Positions 15,106 through 23,928 of a DNA stretch of 32,695 nucleotides are shown here, one piece after another. The notes beneath the pieces are model-generated. The model was given only the letters and a program-made list of their open reading frames with translations, was not told where the DNA came from and did no database searches. The stretch comes from an uncultured Clostridia bacterium (GTDB lineage: Bacteria > Bacillota > Clostridia > Christensenellales > UBA1242), in the NCBI GenBank assembly GCA_944381145.1, contig CALWJZ010000014.1:1-32695 (forward strand). Reading direction: 5' to 3'. Each line of letters opens with the position of its first letter. Positions within the stretch are counted from its first letter, which is position 1. The position numbers were made by a program, and so were the translations under genes.

Positions 15106-16620
15106 TTAATCATGACTAAGAATACTATTGCCTGTCATTTCTATTGGTTTTTCCAAACCTAAAATCTCAAGCATGGTAGGAGCAACATCGCATAATGCCA
15201 TGTTTTCTTTCAATTTGCTACCAACATAATCATCACCAATAATTGTAAATGGAACCATATTAGTTGTGTGGGAAGTACAAGGGGATCCATCATCAAAAGT
15301 CATTTTTTCAGCATTTCCATGATCTGCAGTAAGCAAGACCACACCTCCAACTTCCAATACTTTTTTTGCAAAATTGTTTACACAAGTATCGACAGTTTCT
15401 ACTGCTTTTACTGTAGCACTGAACACCCCAGTATGCCCCACCATATCACAATTTGCGAAATTCAAAATAATTACATCATATTTGCCTACATTCTCTACAG
15501 CCTTTTCCGTAACTTCAAAAGCTGACATTTGAGGCTTTATATCATATGTTGCAACTTTAGGTGATGGAATTAAAATTCTATCCTCATTTATATTTGCTTT
15601 TTCAACTCCACCATTAAAAAAGAAAGTTACGTGTGCATACTTTTCTGTTTCAGCAATCCTTAATTGATTATAATCATTATTAGCTAAATACTCACCAAGA
15701 GTATTTTTTATATCTTTTGGAGGAAATGCAGTATGTATGTTTTGAAGAGTTACATCATATTCAGTCATGCCAACATAAAATACATCTTTTTTTATTCTTG
15801 CAAAATTATTGAAATCTTCATCTAATATTGCATGAGATATTTCTCTAGCTCTATCAGATCTAAAATTATAAAAAATTACACTATCTCCATCACTGACACC
15901 TTTATAGTCACCTATTATTATAGGTTCAATAAATTCATCGGTAATTCTATTTTTGTAACTTGCTTGAATTCCACTAATAGCAGAGGTAAATCTAGCACCA
16001 ACTCCATTGAAAACACAATTATATCCTTTTTCTACTCTATCCCAACGCTTATCTCTATCCATATAATAATAACGACCGACTACAGTCGCTACTTTACCAA
16101 GATTAATTCTTTTTAATTCATTTTCTAAAAGCGTTACAAATTTTATTGCGCTATCAGGTGGAGTATCTCTACCATCTGTTATGACATGAACACATACATT
16201 CTTTATATTATTTTTTTTTGACATTTGCAATAATGCAAACAAATGATTAATAGAACTATGGACGCCACCGTCAGATAACAGTCCAACCAAATGCAATGTA
16301 TTTGACTCTTTTACACTATGCATGGCTTTTTGTAATTCTTCATTTTTGAAAAATTCGCCATCTTCAATTGATTTGTCTATTCTTGTTATATCTTGATATA
16401 CTACTCTTCCAGATCCAAGATTTAGATGACCAACTTCACTATTCCCCATTTGTCCATCTGGCAACCCAACTGCTCTGCCAGATGCTTTTATTAAAGTTGT
16501 TGGATATGTTTTTTGAAATCTATCAATATTAGGTGTTTCTGCAGTAGATATTGCATTCCCTACAGGATTATCACTATATCCAAAACCATCCATAATTACT
16601 AAAGCAACAGTTTTTTTCAT
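15106..16620 (-). CDS. gpmI: 2,3-bisphosphoglycerate-independent phosphoglycerate mutase
   Basis: The enzyme interconverts 3- and 2-phosphoglycerate in glycolysis using two metal ions and a phosphoserine intermediate. The 504-residue length is standard for the family. The catalytic Ser61 lies in QMGNSEVGH, Asp11 in the metal site MDGFGY, and the second metal site is seen as LTADHGNAEKM (about 430-440) with His451 in TSHTTNM. The ATG overlaps the tpiA stop as ATGA, so translation is coupled. Use of this cofactor-independent mutase is usual in Clostridia and Bacilli. Confidence 0.97.
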   Translation of the reverse strand: MKKTVALVIMDGFGYSDNPVGNAISTAETPNIDRFQKTYPTTLIKASGRAVGLPDGQMGNSEVGHLNLGSGRVVYQDITRIDKSIEDGEFFKNEELQKAMHSVKESNTLHLVGLLSDGGVHSSINHLFALLQMSKKNNIKNVCVHVITDGRDTPPDSAIKFVTLLENELKRINLGKVATVVGRYYYMDRDKRWDRVEKGYNCVFNGVGARFTSAISGIQASYKNRITDEFIEPIIIGDYKGVSDGDSVIFYNFRSDRAREISHAILDEDFNNFARIKKDVFYVGMTEYDVTLQNIHTAFPPKDIKNTLGEYLANNDYNQLRIAETEKYAHVTFFFNGGVEKANINEDRILIPSPKVATYDIKPQMSAFEVTEKAVENVGKYDVIILNFANCDMVGHTGVFSATVKAVETVDTCVNNFAKKVLEVGGVVLLTADHGNAEKMTFDDGSPCTSHTTNMVPFTIIGDDYVGSKLKENMALCDVAPTMLEILGLEKPIEMTGNSILSHD

Positions 16621-17366
16621 TCAATTACCTTCGTGTTTATAATTTTTTCAAATTCATTTATATCTAAACAAGCACCACCAATCAAACCACCATCAATACT
16701 TTTTTCGCTTAGTATTTCTTGTGCATTACTAGATTTGAGGCTACCACCATAAAGAACAATCACATTGCTTAAATTATAATTATCCTTCAACAATCTTTTA
16801 GCAAATGATATCATTTCTTCTGCTTGTTTTGATGTTGCACTTACTCCTGTTCCAATTGCCCAAACTGGCTCATAAGCAAAAATTATTCTAGCTATGTCTT
16901 CGGATTTTATATCATTAAGTGCTTTCATTATTTGATTTTCCACAATAGTAAAAGCCATATTTTTGTTTCTTTGATCAAGAGATTCTCCAAAGCATAATAT
17001 TGGTGTAATCCCCGATTCAAGAGCTTTTTTTACTTTTAAGTTGATTTCTTCATCAGTTTCTTTGAAAATTGACCTTCTTTCACTATGTCCAACTATTACC
17101 AAATCGCAACCAAAATCGTTAAGCATCTCAGAACTTATTTCTCCAGTGAAAGCACCTTTGTCTTCATAATACATATTTTGAGCACCGAACAAAACTTTCG
17201 AACCATCTAACATATATTTAGCCATATTTATATATACGCTTGGAACGCATACACCAACAATGTTCGAAGTATTTTTAGCAATTTCAACGATTTTGTCGAA
17301 ATAAGGTTCAAGAACTGCACAATTCATGTTCATTTTCATATTACCAATTAAATAAAGTTTTTTCAT
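16617..17366 (-). CDS. tpiA: Triosephosphate isomerase
   Basis: This 249-residue (beta/alpha)8 enzyme interconverts dihydroxyacetone phosphate and glyceraldehyde 3-phosphate. Catalytic residues are visible: Asn9 and Lys11 in GNMKMN, His94 in VGHSERR and Glu166 in AYEPVWAIGTG, the last motif including the mobile loop. The usual GNWKMN reads GNMKMN here; the catalytic residues are kept. GGAGAT precedes the ATG, 21 bases after the pgk stop. It ends in TGA, which shows that TGA is a stop codon in this genome. Confidence 0.97.
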   Translation of the reverse strand: MKKLYLIGNMKMNMNCAVLEPYFDKIVEIAKNTSNIVGVCVPSVYINMAKYMLDGSKVLFGAQNMYYEDKGAFTGEISSEMLNDFGCDLVIVGHSERRSIFKETDEEINLKVKKALESGITPILCFGESLDQRNKNMAFTIVENQIMKALNDIKSEDIARIIFAYEPVWAIGTGVSATSKQAEEMISFAKRLLKDNYNLSNVIVLYGGSLKSSNAQEILSEKSIDGGLIGGACLDINEFEKIINTKVIE

Positions 17367-17387
17367 AAAATCTCCATAAAATTAACT

Positions 17388-18572
17388 TTATATATTATCT
17401 ATAACATCTACTCCAGGCAAAATTTTGCCTTCGAAAAGTTTTAGAGAAGCACCACCACCTGTTGATATATGTGTCATTTTATTTGCTAACCCCATATTAA
17501 TAACAGCACTTGCACTGTCTCCACCACCTATAATTGTTGTTCCTTTTACTTTTGTTAGAGCTTTTGCAATTGAATATGTTCCAACTGCAAATTCTTTCTT
17601 TTCAAAAACCCCAACAGGACCATTCCAGATAACAGTTTTTGCTTTTTTAATAGCTTTTGTAAATAGTTTAATAGTCTTTTTACCAATATCAACACCCATT
17701 AAGTTATCATCAATATTTTGGTCTTTGGTTAATTTATAATTCAAAGTATCATCTATGGATGAAGTTTCAATAAAATCAATCGGCAACAAAAATTTTACGC
17801 CTTTTTCATCAGCTTTTTGCATTAATTTTTTTGCTTCTTCTATATTAGTTTCATCAAGAAGAGATTTCCCAATTTTATATCCTAAAGCATACAAAAAAGT
17901 ATATGCCATACCGCCACCAATAATAAGAGTATCAACACTATCTAGCAAACTATCAATGATACCAATTTTGTCTTTTACTTTTGAGCCACCAAGAATTCCA
18001 ACAAATGGCCTTTTTGGATTGTTAATAGTTCCAACTATTATATTTAATTCTTTTTCTATCAAAAATCCAATAGCATTAGGTAAAAGTTTTGCAACTCCAT
18101 AAGTTGAAGAATGTTTTCGATGTGAAGTACCAAAAGCATCATTAACATATACCTCTGCTAGATCTGCAAGTTGTTTGCAAAATTCTTTATCATTTTCTTC
18201 TTCTCTTGCATCAAATCTTAAATTTTCAAGAAGCAAAACTTCCCCCATTTTTAAATTTTTTGCTTTGTTTTTTGCATCTTTTCCAACTACATCATTTGCC
18301 ATGATTACATTCGTTTTAGGTAGTAATTCCTGTAATCTATTTGCAACCACTTTTAGAGAATATTTTGGATCAAATTTTCCTTCTGGTCTTCCCAAATGAC
18401 TCATTAGTATAACAGCAGCACCCTTTTCAAGAAGATAATTAATAGTTGGAAGTGCTTCAACAATTCGATTATCATCTGTAATTTTGCCGTCTATCACTGG
18501 GACATTAAAGTCAACTCTTACTAAAACTTTTTTATCATAAACATCAATATCTTTTATTGTTTTTTTATTCAT
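17388..18572 (-). CDS. pgk: Phosphoglycerate kinase
   Basis: The 394-residue cytosolic enzyme makes ATP by transferring phosphate from 1,3-bisphosphoglycerate to ADP. The N-terminal substrate site shows RVDFNVP (19-25) and SHLGRP (58-63), with the basic-patch region RKHSST after DAFGTSH. The C-terminal nucleotide domain shows LGGSKVKDK, VWNGPVGVFE and GGGDSASA. GAGGTAG precedes the ATG. It is the first gene of the pgk-tpiA-gpmI operon; no gapdh gene is next to it, because dusB lies upstream. Confidence 0.97.
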   Translation of the reverse strand: MNKKTIKDIDVYDKKVLVRVDFNVPVIDGKITDDNRIVEALPTINYLLEKGAAVILMSHLGRPEGKFDPKYSLKVVANRLQELLPKTNVIMANDVVGKDAKNKAKNLKMGEVLLLENLRFDAREEENDKEFCKQLADLAEVYVNDAFGTSHRKHSSTYGVAKLLPNAIGFLIEKELNIIVGTINNPKRPFVGILGGSKVKDKIGIIDSLLDSVDTLIIGGGMAYTFLYALGYKIGKSLLDETNIEEAKKLMQKADEKGVKFLLPIDFIETSSIDDTLNYKLTKDQNIDDNLMGVDIGKKTIKLFTKAIKKAKTVIWNGPVGVFEKKEFAVGTYSIAKALTKVKGTTIIGGGDSASAVINMGLANKMTHISTGGGASLKLFEGKILPGVDVIDNI

Positions 18573-18692
18573 TACACTACCTCTTTTTTTCTATAATTTT
18601 GTTAAATTTTATTAATGTTTTAGCACCACAAAATTTTAACTTTATACATTTTTTCTAGTTAAATATACTTCTGTAACTATTTATTTATATTT

Positions 18693-18721
18693 ATTATATA
18701 TACTATTATAAATTTTACCAA
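18693..18721 (-). promoter_or_regulatory. pgk operon promoter
   Basis: TTGGTA (18721-18716), 17 bases, TATAAT (18698-18693). The start near 18686 gives a leader of about 115 bases. The leader shows no clear operator or riboswitch. Confidence 0.65.
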
Positions 18722-18750
18722 ATACTTTTATCATGATACAAACAAATATT

Positions 18751-19686
18751 TCATTTTGATCCAAAAAAAACTTTTAATATTCTAAGAACCTCATTTAAAT
18801 CAGGCTCTATAGATATTTTTTTCTTTATTTCGCTAGCATTTTTTTCACCTTTTAAATACCATAATAAGTGTTTTCGTATATGTCCACTTATAAAGTTTTC
18901 GCTGTAGTATTTTCTCAATATTTCAATATGCTTCAAAATAACATTATATTTATTTTTATTTATTTCTTGACCTAAAATATCGCTAAAAACAAACGGATTC
19001 CCTAATGCACCTCGACCAATCATAACAGCATCACAATTTGTATATTTAATTGTCTTTAAATAACTATCTATATCAACAATATCTCCACTTGCAATCACAG
19101 GTATACTAACATTCTTTTTTACTTCTTTTATAATATCCAAATCAACCTTGCCACTATACATTTGAGTTCTAGTTCTTCCATGAATAGTTATTGCACTTGC
19201 TCCAGATCTTTCACACATTTTTGCAAATTCTACTGCATTTATATTTTTACTATCAAAACCACTCCTAAATTTCACAGTTATAGGTTTGTCTGTAGCATTA
19301 ACACATGACTTTATTATCTTGCTTGCAAGTTCAATATCAGTCATTAAAAAACTGCCTTCTCTATTATTAACTATTTTAGGTGCTGGACAACCCATATTTA
19401 TATCTATAATGTCAAATTTTTCTAAATATTCACTTTTGCAAATATTAGCCATAACATAAGGATCATTGCCAAAAATTTGAACAATTTTTATTTTTTCATT
19501 TGGAGCAGTTATCAGCAAATCTTCCGTTTTTTTATTATTATATGAAAGAGCTTTTGCACTAACCATTTCAGTTACACCAGCATCAGCACCAAAGTCAATA
19601 CATATTGATCTAAATGCTACATCTGTAACCCCTGCCATTGGTGCAAGGATTAAATTATTTGAAAATTCTATATTTTTTATCTTCAT
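18751..19686 (-). CDS. dusB: tRNA-dihydrouridine synthase
   Basis: The 311-residue FMN enzyme reduces uridine to dihydrouridine in tRNA. The opening LILAPMAGVTDVAFR binds FMN, and Cys100 in NMGCPAPKIV is the catalytic acid. VKFRSGF, ITIHGRTRTQMYSG and MIGRGALGNPF complete the family pattern. The C-terminal helical domain is complete. No ribosome site is visible before the ATG; instead a -10 element lies six bases upstream, suggesting a leaderless message (see the promoter entry). It lies between pgk and HU on the same strand. Confidence 0.95.
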   Translation of the reverse strand: MKIKNIEFSNNLILAPMAGVTDVAFRSICIDFGADAGVTEMVSAKALSYNNKKTEDLLITAPNEKIKIVQIFGNDPYVMANICKSEYLEKFDIIDINMGCPAPKIVNNREGSFLMTDIELASKIIKSCVNATDKPITVKFRSGFDSKNINAVEFAKMCERSGASAITIHGRTRTQMYSGKVDLDIIKEVKKNVSIPVIASGDIVDIDSYLKTIKYTNCDAVMIGRGALGNPFVFSDILGQEINKNKYNVILKHIEILRKYYSENFISGHIRKHLLWYLKGEKNASEIKKKISIEPDLNEVLRILKVFFGSK

Positions 19687-19692
19687 AAATTA

Positions 19693-19721
19693 ATTATATT
19701 ATATATAACTATTTTTAGCAA
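19693..19721 (-). promoter_or_regulatory. dusB promoter, apparently leaderless
   Basis: TTGCTA (19721-19716), 17 bases, TATAAT (19698-19693), then TAATTT and the ATG at 19686. The expected start point coincides with the A of the ATG. Confidence 0.6.
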
Positions 19722-19735
19722 ATCGAAATCTTAGA

Positions 19736-19772
19736 AAAAATAAAAAAGCACATAAAATGTGCTTTTTCAATA
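19736..19772 (-). terminator. HU gene terminator
   Basis: GCACAT and ATGTGC around a TTT/AAA loop (about 19749-19763), with A and T runs on both sides, follow the HU stop on the minus strand. The flanking runs allow function in either direction. Confidence 0.8.
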
Positions 19773-19782
19773 ATTTTAATAA

Positions 19783-20055
19783 TTAATTAACAGCATCTTT
19801 GAATTGTTTACCTGCTCTAAAAGTAGGAGCTTTGCTAGCAGGAACAGAAATTGCTTGTTTTGTTCTTGGATTAATACTTGTTCTTGCAGCTCTCTTTTTA
19901 ACTACAAATTTTCCAAAACCTGCAATATTAACTTCTTGTCCTCTTTTAAGTTCGCTGATAATAGTTTCAATCATAGTATCTACAACACCAGAAACTTCTT
20001 TTTGTGTTAAACCTGATTCTTCAGCTACAACTTTAACAATTTCTAATTTATTCAT
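19783..20055 (-). CDS. hup: DNA-binding protein HU
   Basis: The 90-residue protein is a small dimeric nucleoid protein that bends DNA. It opens MNKLEIVKVVAEESGLTQKE and has the DNA-binding arm region GFGKFVVKKRAARTSINPRT with the intercalating NPRT...ISVPAS pattern and the C-terminal PTFRAGKQFKD. The length matches the family. AAAGGAGATAA precedes the ATG. It has its own promoter and terminator, so it is a single-gene unit here. Confidence 0.96.
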   Translation of the reverse strand: MNKLEIVKVVAEESGLTQKEVSGVVDTMIETIISELKRGQEVNIAGFGKFVVKKRAARTSINPRTKQAISVPASKAPTFRAGKQFKDAVN

Positions 20056-20083
20056 ATTTATCTCCTTTAATGGTTGATACTTG

Positions 20084-20111
20084 ATTATACCATAAAATAT
20101 AATTTTTGCAA
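20084..20111 (-). promoter_or_regulatory. HU promoter
   Basis: TTGCAA (20111-20106), 16 bases, TATAAT (20089-20084), with TGG just before the -10. The leader is about 20 bases and carries AAAGGAG. The rest of the gap up to 20293 holds nothing I can recognise. Confidence 0.6.
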
Positions 20112-20293
20112 AAAAATTACATAAAAAAATTCAAATTTTCTCTCAAAAATGGCTATATACAAAGAAATATTATAAAAATTTAATAAAAATTAATTAAATT
20201 AAAATTATATGTGCCAAATTTTATCACTTTTTACAAAAGTTAATATTTAATTAATGCTTTTGATTAGTATAGTTATTGCCTCATTAAAAATAA

Positions 20294-22009
20294 TTATACT
20301 TTATCTTTTCTTTTTGATATAGATTTTTTCCCTATTTTAAAATATTTTAGTTCTTTTTCATTAAAAATTTTACCAAAATATACCCAACTTAAATATATAA
20401 TGATACCAACAAAGCCAACTATTAATGTTGATATAAAGTAATTAAGTACTGATTTTAGTCCCCAATGAGCTATTAAACAAAAGCACATAACTATGATACC
20501 TATAATCAAAGGCTTAATTAAACTTTTCAAAGTATAATTAAACTCAATTGATTGCGTAATTGAATATGCCAATATTATAGTTGATAAACTTAAGAAAACA
20601 ATATTTGCTATTATTGCACCAAAAATATTAATATTAATAACAGAAACTAAAATAAATACTAAAAATGTTCTTATAATTAAACTTATAAAAATAGCAACAA
20701 AAGGAATATATGATTTTCCTAATGCTTGTAGGATAGAAATAAAAGTTTGCAAAAAAGCATAATAAATTATTGATAAACTACTAATTTTTAACATTTTAGT
20801 TGCATAAAAAAGTTCGTTAATTACGTCTGAACTCAATCCGTTTCCGTACAAAAATATTAAAATATCTTCAGCAAAAACATAAATAATAACAAACATTAAA
20901 ATACTTAAAATCCAAGTAATCTTAATAAAAAAAGCTACTCTTTGTCTTATCTCATTTGTGTCGTTATAGACTATTAAGCCACTTAATGAAGGAACTAAAG
21001 AAGTCGAAATTGCAGAAATTATTATAGTAGGCAAACTAATTAAAGATTGTACCACTCCACCCCAAAGCCCATACAATGATGTAGAAACAAGTGATGAATA
21101 ACCACTTGCATTTAGTAAATTAATTATCATAAAACTATCAAGCATTGTACTAATTGGAATTAGAATACTTGCAAATGTGCTTGGAATTGCAACTTTTAAA
21201 AGTTTAATCAATGCTACTTTGTTTGAATATCTAATCTTTTTAGAATTACAAATAAAAGTATTATGCACAAAATTTTTATTAGAACAAATATTATACAAAT
21301 ATTGTTTTTTTAGTTGAGATTTGACATAAATTTTTCTCTTAGATTTATAATTTAAATTTCGATAATTATAATACAATTGTCCTTTGTATGTAATAAAATT
21401 GATAACTATTATTATAAATGCTACAACTTCACTTATAGTTACACCTAATACAGCACCAATAACAGCATATTCAATACCAAATACACATAATTTATGTGCT
21501 AAAATTAAACCAACGCTAAGTTTAATAATTTGTTCAATAATCATAGATACTGTTGTTGGTATCATATTTTCAATCCCTTGAAAATACCCCCTTAGTGTAG
21601 CTATTAAAGTTGATATTATAATTGCTGGGGATATAGTCACGTATCCAAAAGTCGCATTTACATTACCCTGTAATTCTGCAAGATAATGCGATAAAAACAC
21701 TATCATTAAAGAAAAAATAAAACTCAACAAAAAACTCAAAATAAGAGCTACTCTTAATAATTTTTGTTCATTATATCTATGCCTTATTTTTCTGCATTTA
21801 GCTACTTCTGTAGTTAATGCTACGCTTATACCACTACTACAAAATGATATAATTAAAGAATATATTGGAAAAATAAGATAATATAATCCAATACCACTAC
21901 TTCCTAAAATATTAGTTAATGGTATTTTATACAAAGCGCCAATTGCTTTTGCAAAAAAACCACCAAGAGCCAAAATTATAGCACTAAGGACAAAAGTTTG
22001 TTTTTTCAT
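20294..22009 (-). CDS. SpoVB/YabM-type MOP-family flippase
   Basis: The 571-residue integral membrane protein belongs to the polysaccharide-lipid flippase group (SpoVB, YabM, MurJ-like), which turns over lipid-linked sugars across the membrane. It has about 14 hydrophobic segments. The N-terminus (GALYKIPLTNILGSSGIGLY) and ATLRGYFQGIENMIPTTVS are characteristic. A basic, non-membrane loop (about residues 222-262, RNLNYKSKRKIY and on) splits two halves, as in relatives. It starts two bases after the spoVT stop. A role in spore cortex or cell-wall precursor export is the family expectation; the substrate is not determined. The tail is basic (KKSISKRKDK). Confidence 0.9.
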   Translation of the reverse strand: MKKQTFVLSAIILALGGFFAKAIGALYKIPLTNILGSSGIGLYYLIFPIYSLIISFCSSGISVALTTEVAKCRKIRHRYNEQKLLRVALILSFLLSFIFSLMIVFLSHYLAELQGNVNATFGYVTISPAIIISTLIATLRGYFQGIENMIPTTVSMIIEQIIKLSVGLILAHKLCVFGIEYAVIGAVLGVTISEVVAFIIIVINFITYKGQLYYNYRNLNYKSKRKIYVKSQLKKQYLYNICSNKNFVHNTFICNSKKIRYSNKVALIKLLKVAIPSTFASILIPISTMLDSFMIINLLNASGYSSLVSTSLYGLWGGVVQSLISLPTIIISAISTSLVPSLSGLIVYNDTNEIRQRVAFFIKITWILSILMFVIIYVFAEDILIFLYGNGLSSDVINELFYATKMLKISSLSIIYYAFLQTFISILQALGKSYIPFVAIFISLIIRTFLVFILVSVININIFGAIIANIVFLSLSTIILAYSITQSIEFNYTLKSLIKPLIIGIIVMCFCLIAHWGLKSVLNYFISTLIVGFVGIIIYLSWVYFGKIFNEKELKYFKIGKKSISKRKDKV

Positions 22010-22010
22010 A

Positions 22011-22559
22011 TTATTCCATTTGTTTACTCAAAAATTTTGAAATTAATTTTAATGCCACAACATGTTCTTCACCAAAGTTTATGTTTTCCTTAAGCTCACA
22101 TAAAATTATAACGCCTTCTTTTTCTCCCTGAATAGTAATAGGATAAATCAATTGTGCCAAATATGTATTTTTGTCTTCTTCAAATAACGGAACCAATGTC
22201 GTGTTATCCATTACACTTGACTTATAGGAAACTTTTGTATCAATAATATCCAAAATTTCGTTAGATAGTTTTGTTCCTATTGTTAATTTTTTACTAAGAC
22301 CGTGACATGAAATAATTTTGTCTCTATCTCCTATTAAAACTACACAATTAAATATATCTCCCAATATTTCACAAAAATCTTGAGAATAATCACTAATTTG
22401 ATTTACAAGTGAATATTTACATAAAACAATCTCTCCACTAGGTAATAATCCAAATTCTATAGGTGAACCTTCTTTTATTCTCATACATCTTCTTATTTCT
22501 TTAGGAATCACTAATCTTCCTAAATTATCCAATTTTCTTACAATTCCAGTCTCTTTCAT
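22011..22559 (-). CDS. spoVT: Stage V sporulation regulator SpoVT (AbrB family)
   Basis: With the ATG at 22559 the protein is 182 residues. Residues 1-50 are an AbrB-type swapped-hairpin DNA-binding domain, with GIVRKLDNLGRLVIPKEIRR close to B. subtilis SpoVT. Residues about 55-180 form a GAF-like domain, as in SpoVT. AAGGTGAG ends 3 bases before this ATG; a GTG reading at 22565 would start inside that site and is less likely. In Bacillus it is made in the forespore and tunes late sporulation genes. Whether this organism sporulates cannot be judged. It is followed by the SpoVB-type gene, a pairing common in Firmicutes. Confidence 0.93.
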   Translation of the reverse strand: MKETGIVRKLDNLGRLVIPKEIRRCMRIKEGSPIEFGLLPSGEIVLCKYSLVNQISDYSQDFCEILGDIFNCVVLIGDRDKIISCHGLSKKLTIGTKLSNEILDIIDTKVSYKSSVMDNTTLVPLFEEDKNTYLAQLIYPITIQGEKEGVIILCELKENINFGEEHVVALKLISKFLSKQME

Positions 22560-22585
22560 ACTCACCTTGCATATATTTATTTACA

Positions 22586-22610
22586 ATTTTAGTATTTGAA
22601 AAACTAAAAT
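22586..22610 (-). repeat. Inverted repeat upstream of spoVT
   Basis: ATTTTAGT and ACTAAAAT form perfect 8-base arms around a 9-base spacer, about 30 bases before the spoVT ATG. It could be a leader hairpin or an AbrB-type binding site; nothing decides this. Confidence 0.4.
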
Positions 22611-22676
22611 GATTATGTATTTAACAATAAAATTTTTTAAATTCAATAAATATTTTAAGTTGTTTTACTCTATTAA

Positions 22677-22710
22677 AAAAAGTCTAATATTAGCAATATT
22701 AGACTTTTAT
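22677..22710 (-). terminator. Terminator of the multi-pass membrane protein gene
   Basis: GTCTAATATT and AATATTAGAC arms around a 3-base loop, followed on the minus strand by a T run, overlap the stop codon end at 22707. The opposite strand is T-rich as well. Confidence 0.85.
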
Positions 22711-23672
22711 TTTTTTATTTTATTAGTTTTCTTTTTATTATCAGATTTGGTTGTTTTATCCTTCTTTGAAGATTTATTTTTATTATTTTTCTTTTTTGAA
22801 TTTTTGATATTTTCTTTAATATTATTTGATTCTAGATTATCATCTTTAATTGGGTTTTCACTTACAATTAATTCATCAACTTTTTCAAGATTATTCTCGT
22901 TTTTATGCGATGCAATAGAATTATTTATTTTTGTTCTTTTCCTTTCTTGATACTTAAGGACATCTTCAAAAAATATTTGATTACATGAATGATAATAGAC
23001 CGTTATCATTGTATACATAAAAATAAATACTATTGTACTACATACTGCAACAATCCAACTAACAATTAAACTATCCATTGCAAGTAGGAAAACCAAAGCT
23101 AAACATAATGCACCAACTACAAAAACAAAGAAATATATCAAATAGAAAATTAATTTATATGAAAACATAGCTAGTCTATTACCGATCATTTGTTTTGCAC
23201 AATCGTTCATGGCTCCACTTAATCTTTCATAGTTGTATTTTTCCAAAAAGAATAAAGTCATTGAATAAAAAGATATTGCAAATCCTGCAGGTACTATCCA
23301 AAGTATTCCACCAATAATATACAATATGAGAAGTATCAGTGCAATATATATTGTTCTCAATGTAAAAATAGAAAATCTAATTTGAGAGTAAACTCTAGAA
23401 ATCTTAGGTTGTTTTCCATCAATAGTTTCATTAAAATATTTAATATAACCCATTTGCAAAGGACCAACAAAAATAGCAAATATTACTATGCCTATTGACA
23501 TAATCCACGAAGTTTCAGTTAGAACAGAAATTATAAATGGAACTAAAAAAACCAAAGTTAAAGGTGTAACCATAGCAAGAGCACCTAAAAATAATGCACT
23601 AAAGTTTCCTTTTAGTCTAATTGATGCATACTTAATAAGTTCCAAACCATTTCTTGATTCTTTTCTATCCAT
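22707..23672 (-). CDS. Multi-pass membrane protein (DUF975-like) with lysine-rich tail
   Basis: The product is 321 residues from the ATG at 23672, which has GGAG six bases upstream; a TTG twelve bases earlier overlaps that site and is rejected. About six membrane segments lie between residues 25 and 235, in the pattern of the DUF975 group (a TM pair, then a loop ending GPLQMGYIKYF, then a block of TM segments). The last 85 residues are soluble and end in a Lys/Asn-rich tail (KKKNNKNKSSKKDK). Function is unknown. It has its own promoter, overlapped by a hairpin that could isolate it from the giant gene upstream. Confidence 0.75.
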   Translation of the reverse strand: MDRKESRNGLELIKYASIRLKGNFSALFLGALAMVTPLTLVFLVPFIISVLTETSWIMSIGIVIFAIFVGPLQMGYIKYFNETIDGKQPKISRVYSQIRFSIFTLRTIYIALILLILYIIGGILWIVPAGFAISFYSMTLFFLEKYNYERLSGAMNDCAKQMIGNRLAMFSYKLIFYLIYFFVFVVGALCLALVFLLAMDSLIVSWIVAVCSTIVFIFMYTMITVYYHSCNQIFFEDVLKYQERKRTKINNSIASHKNENNLEKVDELIVSENPIKDDNLESNNIKENIKNSKKKNNKNKSSKKDKTTKSDNKKKTNKIKK

Positions 23673-23686
23673 ATGTTTCTCCAAAT

Positions 23687-23730
23687 AAAAAATATAGTAA
23701 GTTTTTGCAATAGCATCAACTTACTATATT
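23687..23730 (-). terminator. Hairpin upstream of the membrane protein gene, overlapping its promoter
   Basis: Perfect 12-base arms AATATAGTAAGT (23730-23719 on the minus strand) and ACTTACTATATT (23702-23691) with a 16-base loop are followed by six T. The first arm contains the -10 TATAGT of the local promoter. Transcripts arriving from the giant gene could fold the hairpin and stop; transcripts started here would lack the first arm. Confidence 0.55.
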
Positions 23731-23751
23731 TTTGACATACAAGTAAGTCAA
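23723..23751 (-). promoter_or_regulatory. Promoter of the multi-pass membrane protein gene
   Basis: TTGACT (23751-23746), 17 bases, TATAGT (23728-23723); start near 23716. The -35 lies in an imperfect palindrome, 23732-23751, with arms TTGACATAC and GTAAGTCAA (one mismatch). Confidence 0.6.
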
Positions 23752-23928
23752 TTTACAAACTATCGCACATTTGTTTTTTTCACACAAACACTATAGTTTA
23801 AATTAGCAAATCTACAAATTATTGAGAAATTTTTTCAAAATAATATTGTGAATTGTATAACTTTTACTTAATAAGTATATCAAAATTAATCATAATATCA
23901 AAATGTTTAAACGTTAAAGTTTCATTTA

